A stretch of 64,000 nucleotides of DNA, from the NCBI GenBank assembly GCA_963813895.1, contig CAWFAS010000001.1, positions 310,001 through 374,000 of the forward strand, in the 5' to 3' direction. Position 1 is the stretch's first letter, and the number at the start of each line of letters is the position of its first letter. Below the pieces are notes generated by a model, which ran no database searches, had not been told where the DNA came from, and worked only from the letters and a program-made list of their open reading frames with translations. Both the position numbers and the translations under genes were made by a program. Source of the DNA: DASZWJ01 sp963813895 (GTDB taxonomy: Bacteria > Pseudomonadota > Gammaproteobacteria > JAURND01). Positions 1 through 8,648 of this stretch are shown in pieces.

Positions 1-738
1 TTCGCCCATTTCCGGCGCCAGAATCTCCGCGGCCAGTTGTGCTGCACCGTCTTGTACTGAAAATTGACCTAGTGCAAATCCAGGTAATTTTAAGATGTCT
101 TGAGGCGTGGTCAGTACCAATGCTTGTGGTGCAATTGACAAAGTTCCAGCAGGAATGCCATGAGCTTGTAAGCTGTTTAAATAATTGTCACGGCTTATTT
201 GTAGAGGATTGACACGGATACATAAAGGGGGATGGGCATTGTTGGCGAGTAGCACTTGTTCCCAACAGTCAGGAAATGCCCGTTGTATGGCCTGTATCAG
301 CCAATGCGGGTGGGCATAACGGCTGCTAGGGTCTGTATCGAGTTTAGCTAGTAAGTTGTCTTTGCTGCGCAGAAAGTTACGTAATACGCCATTGATCAGG
401 CCTGTAGCCCAAGTTTTTTTTAGATCCCTGGCAGCATTCACTGTTTCGGTAACCGTAGCGTGATCCGGAATGCGTAAATAGAGTATTTGGTATAAACCAA
501 TGAGCAATAAGCAATTCACGTCAGCATCTTTGGGTTTAAGCGGTTGCTGCAGCAGTGCTGATAGTAAGGGAGAAAGTCGAAAATACCAGCGCAACACACC
601 ATAACAAAGCTCTTTAATTAAAGCGGGTTCGGCAATTTTTTTCTGGTTTTCCAGGAAAGAGATCAATGAGGGGGTTAGGGAGCGTTCGTTGTGAATGACT
701 TCAACCAATACTTTTGCTGCAGTTGTGCGGGGATTCAT
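1..738 (-). CDS. rsmB: 16S rRNA m5C967 methyltransferase RsmB, N-terminal part (cut by window edge)
   Basis: Reading the minus strand from the ATG at 736-738 gives 246 codons open to the window edge, starting MNPRTTAAKVLVEVI. The first ~150 residues match the all-helical NusB-like RNA-binding domain of RsmB/Sun (KELCYGVLRWYFRLSPLL, TVNAARDL, GLINGVLRNFLR). The part that follows (INPL-type segment IRVNPLQISRDNYLNSL, then SVQDGAAQLAAEIL) is the start of the methyltransferase domain just before the SAM-binding loop. The catalytic cysteines lie beyond the window. The family enzyme makes m5C967 in 16S rRNA. It is divergent from psd with only 59 bp between starts, so the two promoters must share that gap. 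In many proteobacteria rsmB follows fmt, which cannot be seen here. Confidence 0.9.
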   Translation of the reverse strand, partial: MNPRTTAAKVLVEVIHNERSLTPSLISFLENQKKIAEPALIKELCYGVLRWYFRLSPLLSALLQQPLKPKDADVNCLLLIGLYQILYLRIPDHATVTETVNAARDLKKTWATGLINGVLRNFLRSKDNLLAKLDTDPSSRYAHPHWLIQAIQRAFPDCWEQVLLANNAHPPLCIRVNPLQISRDNYLNSLQAHGIPAGTLSIAPQALVLTTPQDILKLPGFALGQFSVQDGAAQLAAEILAPEMGE

Positions 739-797
739 GTAAATTAGCCTGTGGCTGTCATATTGATGACTTAATACCATAGTTACAGGAATAAGCA

Positions 798-1658
798 ATG
801 TTTAAATCCGCCCCTATTTTCTGGCAATACTGTTTGCCGCAGCACTTATTGTCGCGCCTCACTGGCAGATTGGCCCATTGTCGGTGGACTTGGTTAAAAA
901 ATTTACTCATCCAGTTTTTTATAAAACGCTACCATGTAGATATGAGTATCGCCGAAGATCCGGACGCAACGCATTACGCTCATTTTAACGCGTTTTTTAC
1001 CCGCGCGTTAAAATCGGGTATCCGCCCTGTGGATAATAGCCAAAACATCATTGTCAGCCCAGTAGATGGCTGCGTCAGCCAGGTGGGTAAAATACAGGCA
1101 GGTCGTATCTTTCAGGCTAAAAACTTTTATTTCAGTCTAGTGGAATTGCTGGGTGGGTCTGAAGCGCGTGCATTACCTTTTTGGAATGGACACTTTGCAA
1201 CTCTTTACCTAGCGCCTAAAGATTATCACCGTGTACATATGCCCTATAGCGGCAACCTGGAAGAAATGGTTTACATTCCGGGTCGACTATTTTCAGTCAA
1301 CCAACAGTCAGCTGAAAATATACCGGGAATATTTTCGCGTAATGAACGTGTGGTTACTTTATTTAATACGCCAGGCGGACCCATGGCTATTATTCTAGTA
1401 GGCGCAATTATTGTAGCGAGTATAGAAGCTGTATGGGCTGGAGTAGTCACTCCGGGGAGGCAACGACAAATGAAAAACTGGAGATATGCAGGATCAGACA
1501 TTCAACTTCTTAAGGGAGATGAAATGGGTAGGTTTCAACTAGGGTCTACTGTCATTGTGCTAATGGCTGACCCCCATATGCGTTGGGATGACTGGATGGT
1601 TCCTGAACAGGCGATTTTAATGGGGCAATCTATGGGTAGCTTGCAAAGCCAAAATTAA
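798..1658 (+). CDS. psd: Phosphatidylserine decarboxylase proenzyme
   Basis: The protein has 286 aa, the usual length for the bacterial membrane-associated PSD. It decarboxylates phosphatidylserine to phosphatidylethanolamine at the inner membrane, using a pyruvoyl group made by self-cleavage. The cleavage motif LGST is present near the C-terminus (Ser about residue 250, codon 1545-1547), so beta and alpha chains are predicted. Other family motifs are SPVDGCVSQVG, LAPKDYHRVHMP (active-site His) and YIPGRLFSVN. It starts at ATG 798, shortly after the divergent rsmB. Its 3' end overlaps the convergent thpR by 4 bp. No sign of degradation. Confidence 0.95.
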   Translation: MFKSAPIFWQYCLPQHLLSRLTGRLAHCRWTWLKNLLIQFFIKRYHVDMSIAEDPDATHYAHFNAFFTRALKSGIRPVDNSQNIIVSPVDGCVSQVGKIQAGRIFQAKNFYFSLVELLGGSEARALPFWNGHFATLYLAPKDYHRVHMPYSGNLEEMVYIPGRLFSVNQQSAENIPGIFSRNERVVTLFNTPGGPMAIILVGAIIVASIEAVWAGVVTPGRQRQMKNWRYAGSDIQLLKGDEMGRFQLGSTVIVLMADPHMRWDDWMVPEQAILMGQSMGSLQSQN

Positions 1659-2251
1659 GCTTTGTCTTTAAAATCTGTTGTGGCGTTCAGCACTAAGGGC
1701 TGCACAATCCTATAAACGCTGCCGGTCGGTTGGGTTTCACTGCGCATTAAAACAATTTGTGTGACTTGTTGTGGCAAAAAATTCGGCAAAGTAATGTCTT
1801 GCATTAAAGTCGTTAGGGATATTTTCCTACCTCGGGTTCTCCCTAAAGTAATATGCGGAAAAAAAGCACGTCTCTCTGGAGTGAAGCCAAGCGAGACCAA
1901 GCATTGGTCCACTGTCTGGAACACATTTTCAAGAGCCGGAGATATAGCTACTTGCAGTGCTATGATCCTGGGGCTTCTTTTAGGTAGAGAGACGAGAGAG
2001 TCCATAGTCATCTCGAATGTGGGTATATTTTCTAGATGGCTCTGGATAAGATTAATACAAGAAGGGATTTTTTCAATGGGGGTCTCGCCGAGAAAACGCA
2101 ATGTGACATGCAATTTTTCCTGCGGAGTCCAAATTATCTCATGACCGCCTGGATGTTTATGCAGTATAGGCAGGATGTTAATCAGTTGTAGTTGTAACTC
2201 TGGCTTAAGTGTTATGGCAAAGAATAAGCGTTGGGTTTTTAGTTGTTGCAT
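1655..2251 (-). CDS. thpR: RNA 2',3'-cyclic phosphodiesterase (2'-5' RNA ligase family)
   Basis: This 198-aa protein belongs to the 2H phosphoesterase superfamily. Both signature motifs are visible: HVTLRFLG near residue 48 and HITLGRTR near residue 132. The N-terminus RLFFAITLKPEL is typical of ThpR (LigT). Family members hydrolyse 2',3'-cyclic phosphates or ligate tRNA half-molecules in vitro; the physiological role is not settled. It is convergent with psd (4 bp overlap) and divergent from the ald-like gene at 2365, across a 113-bp gap. Slightly longer than the E. coli protein (176 aa). Confidence 0.9.
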   Translation of the reverse strand: MQQLKTQRLFFAITLKPELQLQLINILPILHKHPGGHEIIWTPQEKLHVTLRFLGETPIEKIPSCINLIQSHLENIPTFEMTMDSLVSLPKRSPRIIALQVAISPALENVFQTVDQCLVSLGFTPERRAFFPHITLGRTRGRKISLTTLMQDITLPNFLPQQVTQIVLMRSETQPTGSVYRIVQPLVLNATTDFKDKA

Positions 2252-2364
2252 TGGTGATCCGTTTCATATTAGGCACTGTTGAATGATTCATTCTCTCATT
2301 TATAAGATGGCATAAACAGCAACCTTCCCACTAAAACAAATCTTCCAATAATTGAAATCAAACT

Positions 2365-3393
2365 ATGCGATACCATATATTAGTACCTAAAGAAACCAGA
2401 GCTGGCGAACAGCGAGTGGGCCTCACCCCTCAGGATGTTGCAAGGCTGATGAATGAAGGCGCTAATGTTTTTATCGAATCTACTGCAGGGGAAGGAGCGG
2501 ACTTTACTGACCAAGATTATCAATCCGTAGGCGCTTCCATACGCCACTTAAGCACAAATAACCCGCATGCCTATCAACAGCTTTTCCAAGATATTAATTT
2601 AATTTTGCGGGTCAAACGACCAGAACGTGCGCGTGAAATCCTAGAAAATACAACCATTGCACCTGGCACTATAATGGTGGGCGCTCTTGATCCCTTAGAA
2701 AGAAACTCCGCGCACATTCAAGAATATCATCGTGCGGGAATAATAGCTTACAGCATTGATCAATTAGCATTATCACCAGAAGATCCCATGAATATTCTGT
2801 CTGCAATGAGCAAAATTGCAGGACGTTTGGCTGTTAAAGATGCTATACAAAAATTCCAATCTCTGCATCATCAAAAGCACATAAAAAAACTAATTATTAT
2901 TGGTTTTGGCGCTATTGGACGCAGTGCGCTTGCTGAAGCTGTCACTCTAAAATTGCCGGTCACTATTATCTTGACCAATTTAGAAGTCGCAAAAACGCTG
3001 CAAGCCCAGGGCATTAACGTCAGAACCTTAGATGCAGGCGCTAATTTAGCGCAACAACAAACTAGCATACGCAAGGAATTGTTGGATGCCGACATTGTCA
3101 TTACCAGTGCCCGAAAACATAATCAGCCAGCACCGATGTTGATCCCCCTAGAAACTTTACAAGTGATGCAAGCGGGTTCAGTGATTGTCGATATGGCATT
3201 ATCTGAAGGCGGCAATGTAGAAGGCAGTGAACATGACCTCACGCGCTTTTTAGGTAATAATGTCATGGTTACTAACACTAGTGGTTATCCGAAGATGGTT
3301 CCCCGGGAAGCAAGCGAACAGTGGAGTCGCGCAAATCTGCATTTTACCTTGTTGTTGGCAACTGAAAACCCTTTACCCTTGATGCCTTTATAG
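2365..3393 (+). CDS. Alanine dehydrogenase / transhydrogenase-alpha (AlaDH/PNT) family protein
   Basis: The N-terminal domain opens with MRYHILVPKETRAGEQRVGL, the AlaDH/PNT signature (PKE...E.RVA..P). A dinucleotide-binding segment IIIGFGAIGRSALAEAV sits near residue 175, and IVDMALSEGGNVEGS near 280 corresponds to the family's VDVA..QGG segment. At 342 aa it is a little shorter than typical Ald (about 370 aa) and lacks the transmembrane part of PntA. The segment SIDQLALSPEDPMNILSAMS resembles PntA at least as much as Ald, so substrate (L-alanine to pyruvate with NAD) is not certain. It stands alone, preceded by a 113-bp gap shared with divergent thpR. I see no clear Shine-Dalgarno. Confidence 0.75.
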   Translation: MRYHILVPKETRAGEQRVGLTPQDVARLMNEGANVFIESTAGEGADFTDQDYQSVGASIRHLSTNNPHAYQQLFQDINLILRVKRPERAREILENTTIAPGTIMVGALDPLERNSAHIQEYHRAGIIAYSIDQLALSPEDPMNILSAMSKIAGRLAVKDAIQKFQSLHHQKHIKKLIIIGFGAIGRSALAEAVTLKLPVTIILTNLEVAKTLQAQGINVRTLDAGANLAQQQTSIRKELLDADIVITSARKHNQPAPMLIPLETLQVMQAGSVIVDMALSEGGNVEGSEHDLTRFLGNNVMVTNTSGYPKMVPREASEQWSRANLHFTLLLATENPLPLMPL

Positions 3394-3402
3394 CGGCATA
3401 TC

Positions 3403-3642
3403 TTAGGAAATAATACAGGTAGTATTTGCCACTAGTTTTTCAGCATCTGATTCTTTCTCAAACGGATCCTCTAAATATTCCAGGACAATGCCCCCCCAAA
3501 TGAATGCTTTCCTATAACGGGTAAATGAATTATCAACAACGCCCCTTACAAGCTCAGGGAGTAGTCTAAAATAAGTAACCCTTGAAGGCCCCAGCAACCC
3601 CATGTTAACATCGCTGCCTATTTTAAATCGGGCAGGGAGCAC
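3403..3642 (-). CDS. Small hypothetical protein, possible gene remnant
   Basis: This 79-codon frame fills the gap between the ald-like gene and the divergent envelope gene, so it shadows no known gene. The translation is protein-like (VTYFRLLPELVRGVV, YRKAFIWGGIVLEYLEDPF). I recognise no family, signal peptide or membrane segment. The start is uncertain: GTG at 3642 or ATG at 3603, neither with a convincing ribosome-binding site. It may be a genuine small gene or the C-terminal remnant of a larger one. Confidence 0.3.
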   Translation of the reverse strand: MLPARFKIGSDVNMGLLGPSRVTYFRLLPELVRGVVDNSFTRYRKAFIWGGIVLEYLEDPFEKESDAEKLVANTTCIIS

Positions 3643-3675
3643 ATAAAAATTACATTGCGTGTGAGTAGCTTTCCA

Positions 3676-4728
3676 ATGAAATTATCTGCCAAAGTATTAT
3701 TTCTAGCTGTTTTATCTACCTCTACTCTGGCGGTAAGTGCCGCCCCTGCAACAGTGACGGAAACGCCTGTTACTGCCCAACCCGATTTATCGACGGCCCT
3801 TAACAATAACATCGAATTGATGCCGATGGTGTGGTTAGGCGGTAGCGACAGTAGTGTCTATGGGTTTGTAGCGCATACCCAATATGCTAATTATCTGAGC
3901 CCACAGGACGCTGTTAGCTTCTTACTTGATTATGGCTCTGAGCAATTTCGCATGGATTTAACCTGGGCGCATGTAATCAATGAAAAGCAACGTTTTAAAA
4001 TTTCCCTCCAGCATTTTTCTCAAGACAATACTTTTGATTTTGATACCGGGCCAGACCATCAATTTATAGGCCAAAACGATGTAGGGTTTGCTTATGAATA
4101 TGCCGTTCCAAGGCGCTTTCTGCAAGCTTTTCATATTAATGGTTATTACTTTGGGGCAAATAATGGCGATTTTGGTCCGACGACTTTAATCACTCCAGGG
4201 GGAGCTTACCAAGATAATCGAAACCTGGTGGGTGCCACAGGTGGCGGCTTGGGTTTAGGCCCGCGCTGGAAGCTTTGGACTGGGAGTGAGGTAGAATTAA
4301 CTTTTGGTTATGATACAGTTAACTTTGATACTCAGAGTGAGCCTGCAAAAAATAGTTCAGGGTTTGGACAAAATGTGTATTTTACTCAACAATTGACTAA
4401 AAATATCGATCTACAGTTAATGGTAGTGCATCGTCAGCCTTATCATCAATATGCTGCGAATCTAGACTGGGCCTTTTATCAAAAGCAAGGTCGACGATTG
4501 GGATTGCAACTTCAGGCCAGTCATTTAAATAGTGATGTATTACCGGCTTCCAATGAAAATATTATTGGCCTGAATTTATTTTATCAATGGGATGGCAATG
4601 CCACTAAAGGAAAGGCGCTTTGCTTCAAGGGGGATACCTCCTGTGATCTGTTGAACTGGAGCTCCCGTTCTGCAGCTTACTTGCCTGGGGTTTTTGTACA
4701 GCGTGACCAATCAATTGTGTTAAAATGA
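3676..4728 (+). CDS. Exported protein, probable outer-membrane beta-barrel
   Basis: I chose ATG 3676 because it begins a classic signal peptide (MKLSAKVLFLAVLSTSTLAVSAAPA, cleavage expected after about residue 22); a TTG-started extension to 3655 would add seven polar residues before it. The mature part (about 325 aa) is rich in alternating aromatic/polar strands (VYGFVAHTQYANY, NGYYFGANNGDFG, WTGSEVELTFGYDTV), as expected of an outer-membrane barrel with periodic turns. The end (VFVQRDQSIVLK) lacks the usual C-terminal aromatic residue recognised by BamA, which is odd for a barrel. No specific family recognised. It is followed by another exported protein at 4845. Confidence 0.6.
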   Translation: MKLSAKVLFLAVLSTSTLAVSAAPATVTETPVTAQPDLSTALNNNIELMPMVWLGGSDSSVYGFVAHTQYANYLSPQDAVSFLLDYGSEQFRMDLTWAHVINEKQRFKISLQHFSQDNTFDFDTGPDHQFIGQNDVGFAYEYAVPRRFLQAFHINGYYFGANNGDFGPTTLITPGGAYQDNRNLVGATGGGLGLGPRWKLWTGSEVELTFGYDTVNFDTQSEPAKNSSGFGQNVYFTQQLTKNIDLQLMVVHRQPYHQYAANLDWAFYQKQGRRLGLQLQASHLNSDVLPASNENIIGLNLFYQWDGNATKGKALCFKGDTSCDLLNWSSRSAAYLPGVFVQRDQSIVLK

Positions 4729-4844
4729 TCCTGCTGTTTGATCGATAGCAATTTAACATCTCAATTCCCTCTCTTGCTCTTAAAATACTGAGCCTAACGG
4801 AAAGGAGAGGGAGCATTTAAAATTCATCCAAGAGTATCAAGGAA

Positions 4845-5816
4845 ATGAACTATTTTTGGAAGCTTGGAATCATAGGCACCGTTTTCACCTTGTTAAACAC
4901 TGGGATAGCGGTTGCCCAAAGCTCACAGGTAAATTATGAGCGTTATAATTTACCCTATGAATCTTATTCACCTGAATTATCTTATACGCCTATCACAGTT
5001 CACGATACGGTATCTAAAAAAACTGTTAAAAAAAAATCGGTAACCAGCACGCATAATACTGCTGCTACCGCTAATCCCTCGCATATTGTTTATTCAAAAA
5101 AAATCATTGAAGAGACTCGAAATGCCCCGCCGTTCTCCTCGATAGATATCGATGGCCCGTTTAGAGTTAATATAAAAAGCGGTGATGGTCACCAAAAAAT
5201 AATTTTGAAGGGTAATGTGAATGCTGTGCCTTTAGTGACTTCGCGTGTGATAGGTAATACTTTAGTGGTGCGGATGTTGCCCTCCAAAACCGGGAAACTG
5301 AATCCACCCTACGACCCGAGGGTGACAATACAAATTGATATGCCAAGAGAATTATTGGTTATTACTGCAGCGGGGAATACTCATATAATGGGTGAAGGGG
5401 TCTATAGTTCCCACTTAATGGTCAAGGCCAATGGGCATAGTAGCCTGTATTTGCGAGGCAGAATTACGGTTCATGAAATTGTCAGTTACACTACGGGCGA
5501 TATTGATATAGATGTTGGGCATGTGCAGGGTATAGGCGTATGGGGCAATGGCAGCGGTTTAATATGTATTATAGGTAGAGCCAATGTAATGACTGCAGCC
5601 ATAGGAGGCTTGCAGCGACTGGATGCTTCGCACTTACGTACCGGAAAAGTATATATAGAAACCTGGGGGGGGGCTGTGGCGCAAGTACTACCTGTGGTTA
5701 CCCTGTATGCATTCGCCAGAGATAATAGTAGTATTTATTATTACAAAAAACCACAAATCATAGCAGGCAATTCTCAGCAGTCTGGGAATATTTTAAGGTT
5801 AGGAAATCGGCCGTAA
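4845..5816 (+). CDS. Exported GIN-domain (DUF2807-like) protein
   Basis: This 323-aa protein has an N-terminal signal sequence (hydrophobic IIGTVFTLLNTGIAVAQ, cleavage after about residue 25), a low-complexity Lys/Thr linker around residues 60-80, then from about residue 95 the pattern FSSIDIDGPFRVNIKSGD ... LVVRMLP typical of the head-GIN beta-helix domain (DUF2807). Family members are envelope-exposed beta-solenoids, often called putative auto-transporter adhesins without experimental support. It is probably in the periplasm or on the outer surface. It lies 116 bp after the preceding exported barrel candidate and is convergent with the OmpA-like gene. Function unknown. Confidence 0.65.
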   Translation: MNYFWKLGIIGTVFTLLNTGIAVAQSSQVNYERYNLPYESYSPELSYTPITVHDTVSKKTVKKKSVTSTHNTAATANPSHIVYSKKIIEETRNAPPFSSIDIDGPFRVNIKSGDGHQKIILKGNVNAVPLVTSRVIGNTLVVRMLPSKTGKLNPPYDPRVTIQIDMPRELLVITAAGNTHIMGEGVYSSHLMVKANGHSSLYLRGRITVHEIVSYTTGDIDIDVGHVQGIGVWGNGSGLICIIGRANVMTAAIGGLQRLDASHLRTGKVYIETWGGAVAQVLPVVTLYAFARDNSSIYYYKKPQIIAGNSQQSGNILRLGNRP

Positions 5817-5859
5817 TTGAGATGACGCAGACACTATCAATTAAAGATTGTCCTGCACG

Positions 5860-6399
5860 TTATTTAGCAACAATCTCTATGCGCCGATTAGCAGCACTGC
5901 CATCAACTGCCAGATTGCTTGACACGGGATGGGTGTCACCACAACCGATGGCCTCCATATTGACCAAAGGTATTCCCTGCGACCATAAATAGGCAACGAT
6001 GGTGTCTGCCTGTTGTTGAGAACGACGGAATTTACCTTGATCGGTTCCGATATTATCCGTATGAGCGCTAACCGTAATGGGTGTGCTACCGCGTGTCTTA
6101 AGTAACGCTGCTATTCTATTCAGCGCTGGAATGCAGGCAGGATTGATTTCTGTGGTGCTAAGTCCTTTGAAAAAATGATCTACCCCTATAACTATATTCA
6201 ACTCATGCCCCACTTCAACTATTTCTACGCCTTCTTTACGTAACTGATCAATCATTCGCAGTTGATAGTTAACATCTTCAGAAGGGGTATTCACGGTAAC
6301 GATGGTGGGAGTGGTGATAAGTTGAGACCAGCTAGGAATTATAGCAAATAGACCTATAGCTATAATGGCTGCTCTTTTTAATATTTGATTGGAGTACAT
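5860..6399 (-). CDS. OmpA-family peptidoglycan-associated protein
   Basis: This 179-aa protein has a signal sequence (AAIIAIGLFAIIPSWS) but no lipobox cysteine, so it is probably periplasmic and not a lipoprotein. Residues 85-179 form an OmpA C-terminal domain: VSAHTDNIGTDQGKFRRSQQ and the end NRRIEIVAK are the peptidoglycan-binding motifs. The middle (LRKEGVEIVEVGHELNIVIG) fits the beta-strand entry to this domain. The short one-domain layout recalls DotK/IcmN-type OmpA proteins of Legionella secretion systems, but no other dot/icm gene is nearby, so that link is only a thought. It lies downstream of the cold-shock gene on the same strand; a terminator hairpin separates them. Confidence 0.7.
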   Translation of the reverse strand: MYSNQILKRAAIIAIGLFAIIPSWSQLITTPTIVTVNTPSEDVNYQLRMIDQLRKEGVEIVEVGHELNIVIGVDHFFKGLSTTEINPACIPALNRIAALLKTRGSTPITVSAHTDNIGTDQGKFRRSQQQADTIVAYLWSQGIPLVNMEAIGCGDTHPVSSNLAVDGSAANRRIEIVAK

Positions 6400-6447
6400 T
6401 AGAATTACTTCCCTAGTTCAATGGTGAATCTCTGGGTAATGCACATA

Positions 6448-6472
6448 CAAAAAGGGCGTCATAGCGACGCCC
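6448..6472 (-). terminator. Rho-independent terminator after the cold-shock gene
   Basis: On the minus strand a GGGCGTC / GACGCCC stem (arms 6466-6472 and 6454-6460) with a short loop is followed by a run of T. It lies 22 bp past the csp stop codon, so it should end the cold-shock transcript. Confidence 0.75.
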
Positions 6473-6493
6473 CTTCTGCTTTTTTAAGATGAC

Positions 6494-6736
6494 TTAGTCA
6501 CCTTTTTCTTCATTGCCACTATCAATGACGACAACGTCTTCAGCCTGTAGACCTTTTTGTCCTTGGATTACAGTGAATTTAACGCGTTGGCCGTCCGTTA
6601 AGGAGCGATGTCCTTCACCTCGAATAGCGCTAAAGTGTACGAATACATCCTCACCCTTCGCCCGTTCAATAAAGCCATAACCTTTTGCGTTATTGAACCA
6701 CTTAACGGTGCCGATTTCACGATTATCTACTGCCAT
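6494..6736 (-). CDS. Cold-shock protein, CspA family
   Basis: Eighty residues starting MAVDNREIGTVKWFNN. The two RNA-binding motifs are present: KGYGFIER (RNP1) and DVFVHFSAI (RNP2). I placed the start at ATG 6736 because an AGAGG site sits about 7 nt upstream; a longer reading from 6760 adds eight residues that include this ribosome-binding site. The acidic tail DSGNEEKGD is slightly longer than in CspA (70 aa). The role is single-stranded RNA/DNA binding and RNA chaperoning in the cytoplasm. It is divergent from murI with 285 bp between starts, room for a long 5' leader as is usual for csp mRNAs; I see no other gene there. Confidence 0.93.
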   Translation of the reverse strand: MAVDNREIGTVKWFNNAKGYGFIERAKGEDVFVHFSAIRGEGHRSLTDGQRVKFTVIQGQKGLQAEDVVVIDSGNEEKGD

Positions 6737-7021
6737 AAAAAAACCTCTTTCAATTTTCAATTAATTAATAAATAAACCTACACGTCCGCTGGAACATATT
6801 TCACTCTAGTGGGAGTGGATTTTAGTGGCCATAGGACGCTTGATGCCTGGATGCAAGAATAGTGGTCTCCCACATCACACTTCTATAACGGGGGTAAAGG
6901 TCTGTTGACCGGTTACTTCTTCTCACATCTAGCATTATCTAACGAATTACCGGAGATTGTCCAGTACAGCGTAGAATTAATATGCTAAATTATCACCTTC
7001 AGCCTGTATGTGGGAGAAATT

Positions 7022-7834
7022 ATGTCTACAGAACATCAAGCGATAGGTGTATTTGATTCAGGAATTGGTGGATTGACGGCCTTACGTAAGCTTGCGGAAT
7101 TACTGCCTAATGAAAACTTAATTTATTTAGGTGATACCGCCCGCGTCCCTTATGGTAATAGATCAGCGGAAACGATTCGCCTATATGCACAGCAGAGCGC
7201 TGGTTTTTTATTAAAGCATTCAGTGAAGTCTATTTTGGTTGCTTGTAATAGTATTTCATGTGTGGCATTGACCGATATTGAGAACTTATCACCAGTTCCT
7301 GTCACCGGGGTGATTAAACCAGCCGTAGCAGCGGTGCTGCAAAATTCAAATAGTCGTCGAATTGGGATTATTGGAACCCGTGCTACGATTAAGAGCCGTG
7401 CCTATGAATTGGAGATTAAGGATAACCTAAGTTCAGATACTCAATTATCGATTTATACCGTCCCTTGTCCCTTGTTTGTACCCTTGGTTGAAGAAGGCTG
7501 GCAGCATCATCCGGTAGTCTATACTATCGCTCAGGAATATTTGCAGCCACTGATAAAGGCTGAAATTGACACGCTGATTATGGCTTGTACGCATTATCCA
7601 ATATTGAGAAAAGTGATCCAGGAAGTGATGCCCGATGTGCGTTTGATCGACTCGGGGGAAGAGGCCGCCATTCAGATAGCGAATGCAGTCATTTCCGATA
7701 ATAAGAAGAGTTCTGTAAACTTTTCTAGACGAATTGAGTGTTATCTAACAGATCTAACTACTAATTGCTTACGTTTTACGCAACAGTACCTGGGTTTAGG
7801 TAAAGAAGATATACATGAAGCATCGGTTGATTAA
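7022..7834 (+). CDS. murI: Glutamate racemase
   Basis: A 270-aa enzyme making D-glutamate for peptidoglycan. The start is ATG 7022, preceded by GGGAGA; a GTG at 7010 in the same frame lies on the ribosome-binding site. Family motifs: GVFDSGIGGLTALRKL (catalytic Asp-Ser), GDTARVPYGNRSAETI, ACNSISC (first catalytic Cys) and ACTHYPIL (second Cys and His). The first Cys motif reads CNSIS where CNTAS is usual, a mild change. Its neighbour pyrE follows on the same strand after 139 bp. Confidence 0.95.
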   Translation: MSTEHQAIGVFDSGIGGLTALRKLAELLPNENLIYLGDTARVPYGNRSAETIRLYAQQSAGFLLKHSVKSILVACNSISCVALTDIENLSPVPVTGVIKPAVAAVLQNSNSRRIGIIGTRATIKSRAYELEIKDNLSSDTQLSIYTVPCPLFVPLVEEGWQHHPVVYTIAQEYLQPLIKAEIDTLIMACTHYPILRKVIQEVMPDVRLIDSGEEAAIQIANAVISDNKKSSVNFSRRIECYLTDLTTNCLRFTQQYLGLGKEDIHEASVD

Positions 7835-7973
7835 CTAAAGCATTTTTGATAAGTTCCCTTCTATTGCGATTAGTCTACAGTCATTAAACATAGCCATTTC
7901 CAACATCGCCCTTTTGACAAACTAGCTTAGTTTTTCATTGGAATTTATAATAATTCAATCAGATCATTTTCAA

Positions 7974-8621
7974 ATGCAAAAATATCAACGAGAATTCATT
8001 AAGTTTGCGTTACACTACAAGGCCTTGCTGTTCGGTGAATTTATACTAAAGTCAGGTCGCAAAAGTCCCTATTTTTTCAATATGGGGTGCTTCAATACGG
8101 GTGCAGCCATTGCTAAATTGGGTTCATTTTATGCAGCTGCCATTCAACGTGCAGCCATTGAATACGATATATTATTGGGTCCTGCCTATAAAGGCGTGCC
8201 ATTAGTCACCACGACAGCCATTGCCTTAGCTGAACATTATGGGGTAGATAAACCCTATTGTTTTAATCGTAAGGAAGCCAAAACCTATGGTGAGGGCGGG
8301 ATCATTGTGGGAGCTCCACTGGTAGGACGAGTACTGATGATCGATGATGTCATTAGTGCGGGGTTGACTGCATATGAAGTGATCAATATTGTCCAACAGG
8401 CGGGCGCTGAGCTGGCGGCAATAGTTATATCCGTTGACCGACAGGAACGGGGCGCAAATCACCTATCGGCAGTGGCAGAAGTAGAACAAAAATATAATAT
8501 ACCTGTTATTTCAATTGTCCGGCTGGAACATGTGCTTGCTTATTTGCAGGAGCAAGGTGATGAGAATCTGTTAATACCTATGCTGGAATATCGTAAGCAA
8601 TATGGCGCAGTTTCCGTTTAG
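7974..8621 (+). CDS. pyrE: Orotate phosphoribosyltransferase
   Basis: Residues MQKYQREFIKFALHYKALLF followed by GEFILKSGRKSPYFFN closely follow the E. coli PyrE N-terminus, so I start at ATG 7974 and not at the upstream TTG (7938). At 215 aa the length is typical. The PRPP-binding loop VLMIDDVISAGLTA is near residue 120, and the KEAKTYGEGG flexible loop with its catalytic Lys is present. It converts orotate plus PRPP to OMP in pyrimidine synthesis. It is convergent with pyrF, the next step of the pathway, only 27 bp away. Confidence 0.95.
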   Translation: MQKYQREFIKFALHYKALLFGEFILKSGRKSPYFFNMGCFNTGAAIAKLGSFYAAAIQRAAIEYDILLGPAYKGVPLVTTTAIALAEHYGVDKPYCFNRKEAKTYGEGGIIVGAPLVGRVLMIDDVISAGLTAYEVINIVQQAGAELAAIVISVDRQERGANHLSAVAEVEQKYNIPVISIVRLEHVLAYLQEQGDENLLIPMLEYRKQYGAVSV

Positions 8622-8648
8622 GGGACAACCCCTTAATAGCTGAACCAT

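Noticed and set aside
1761..2144. 127-codon plus-strand frame
   Set aside because: Antisense shadow of thpR, which has both 2H motifs on the minus strand.
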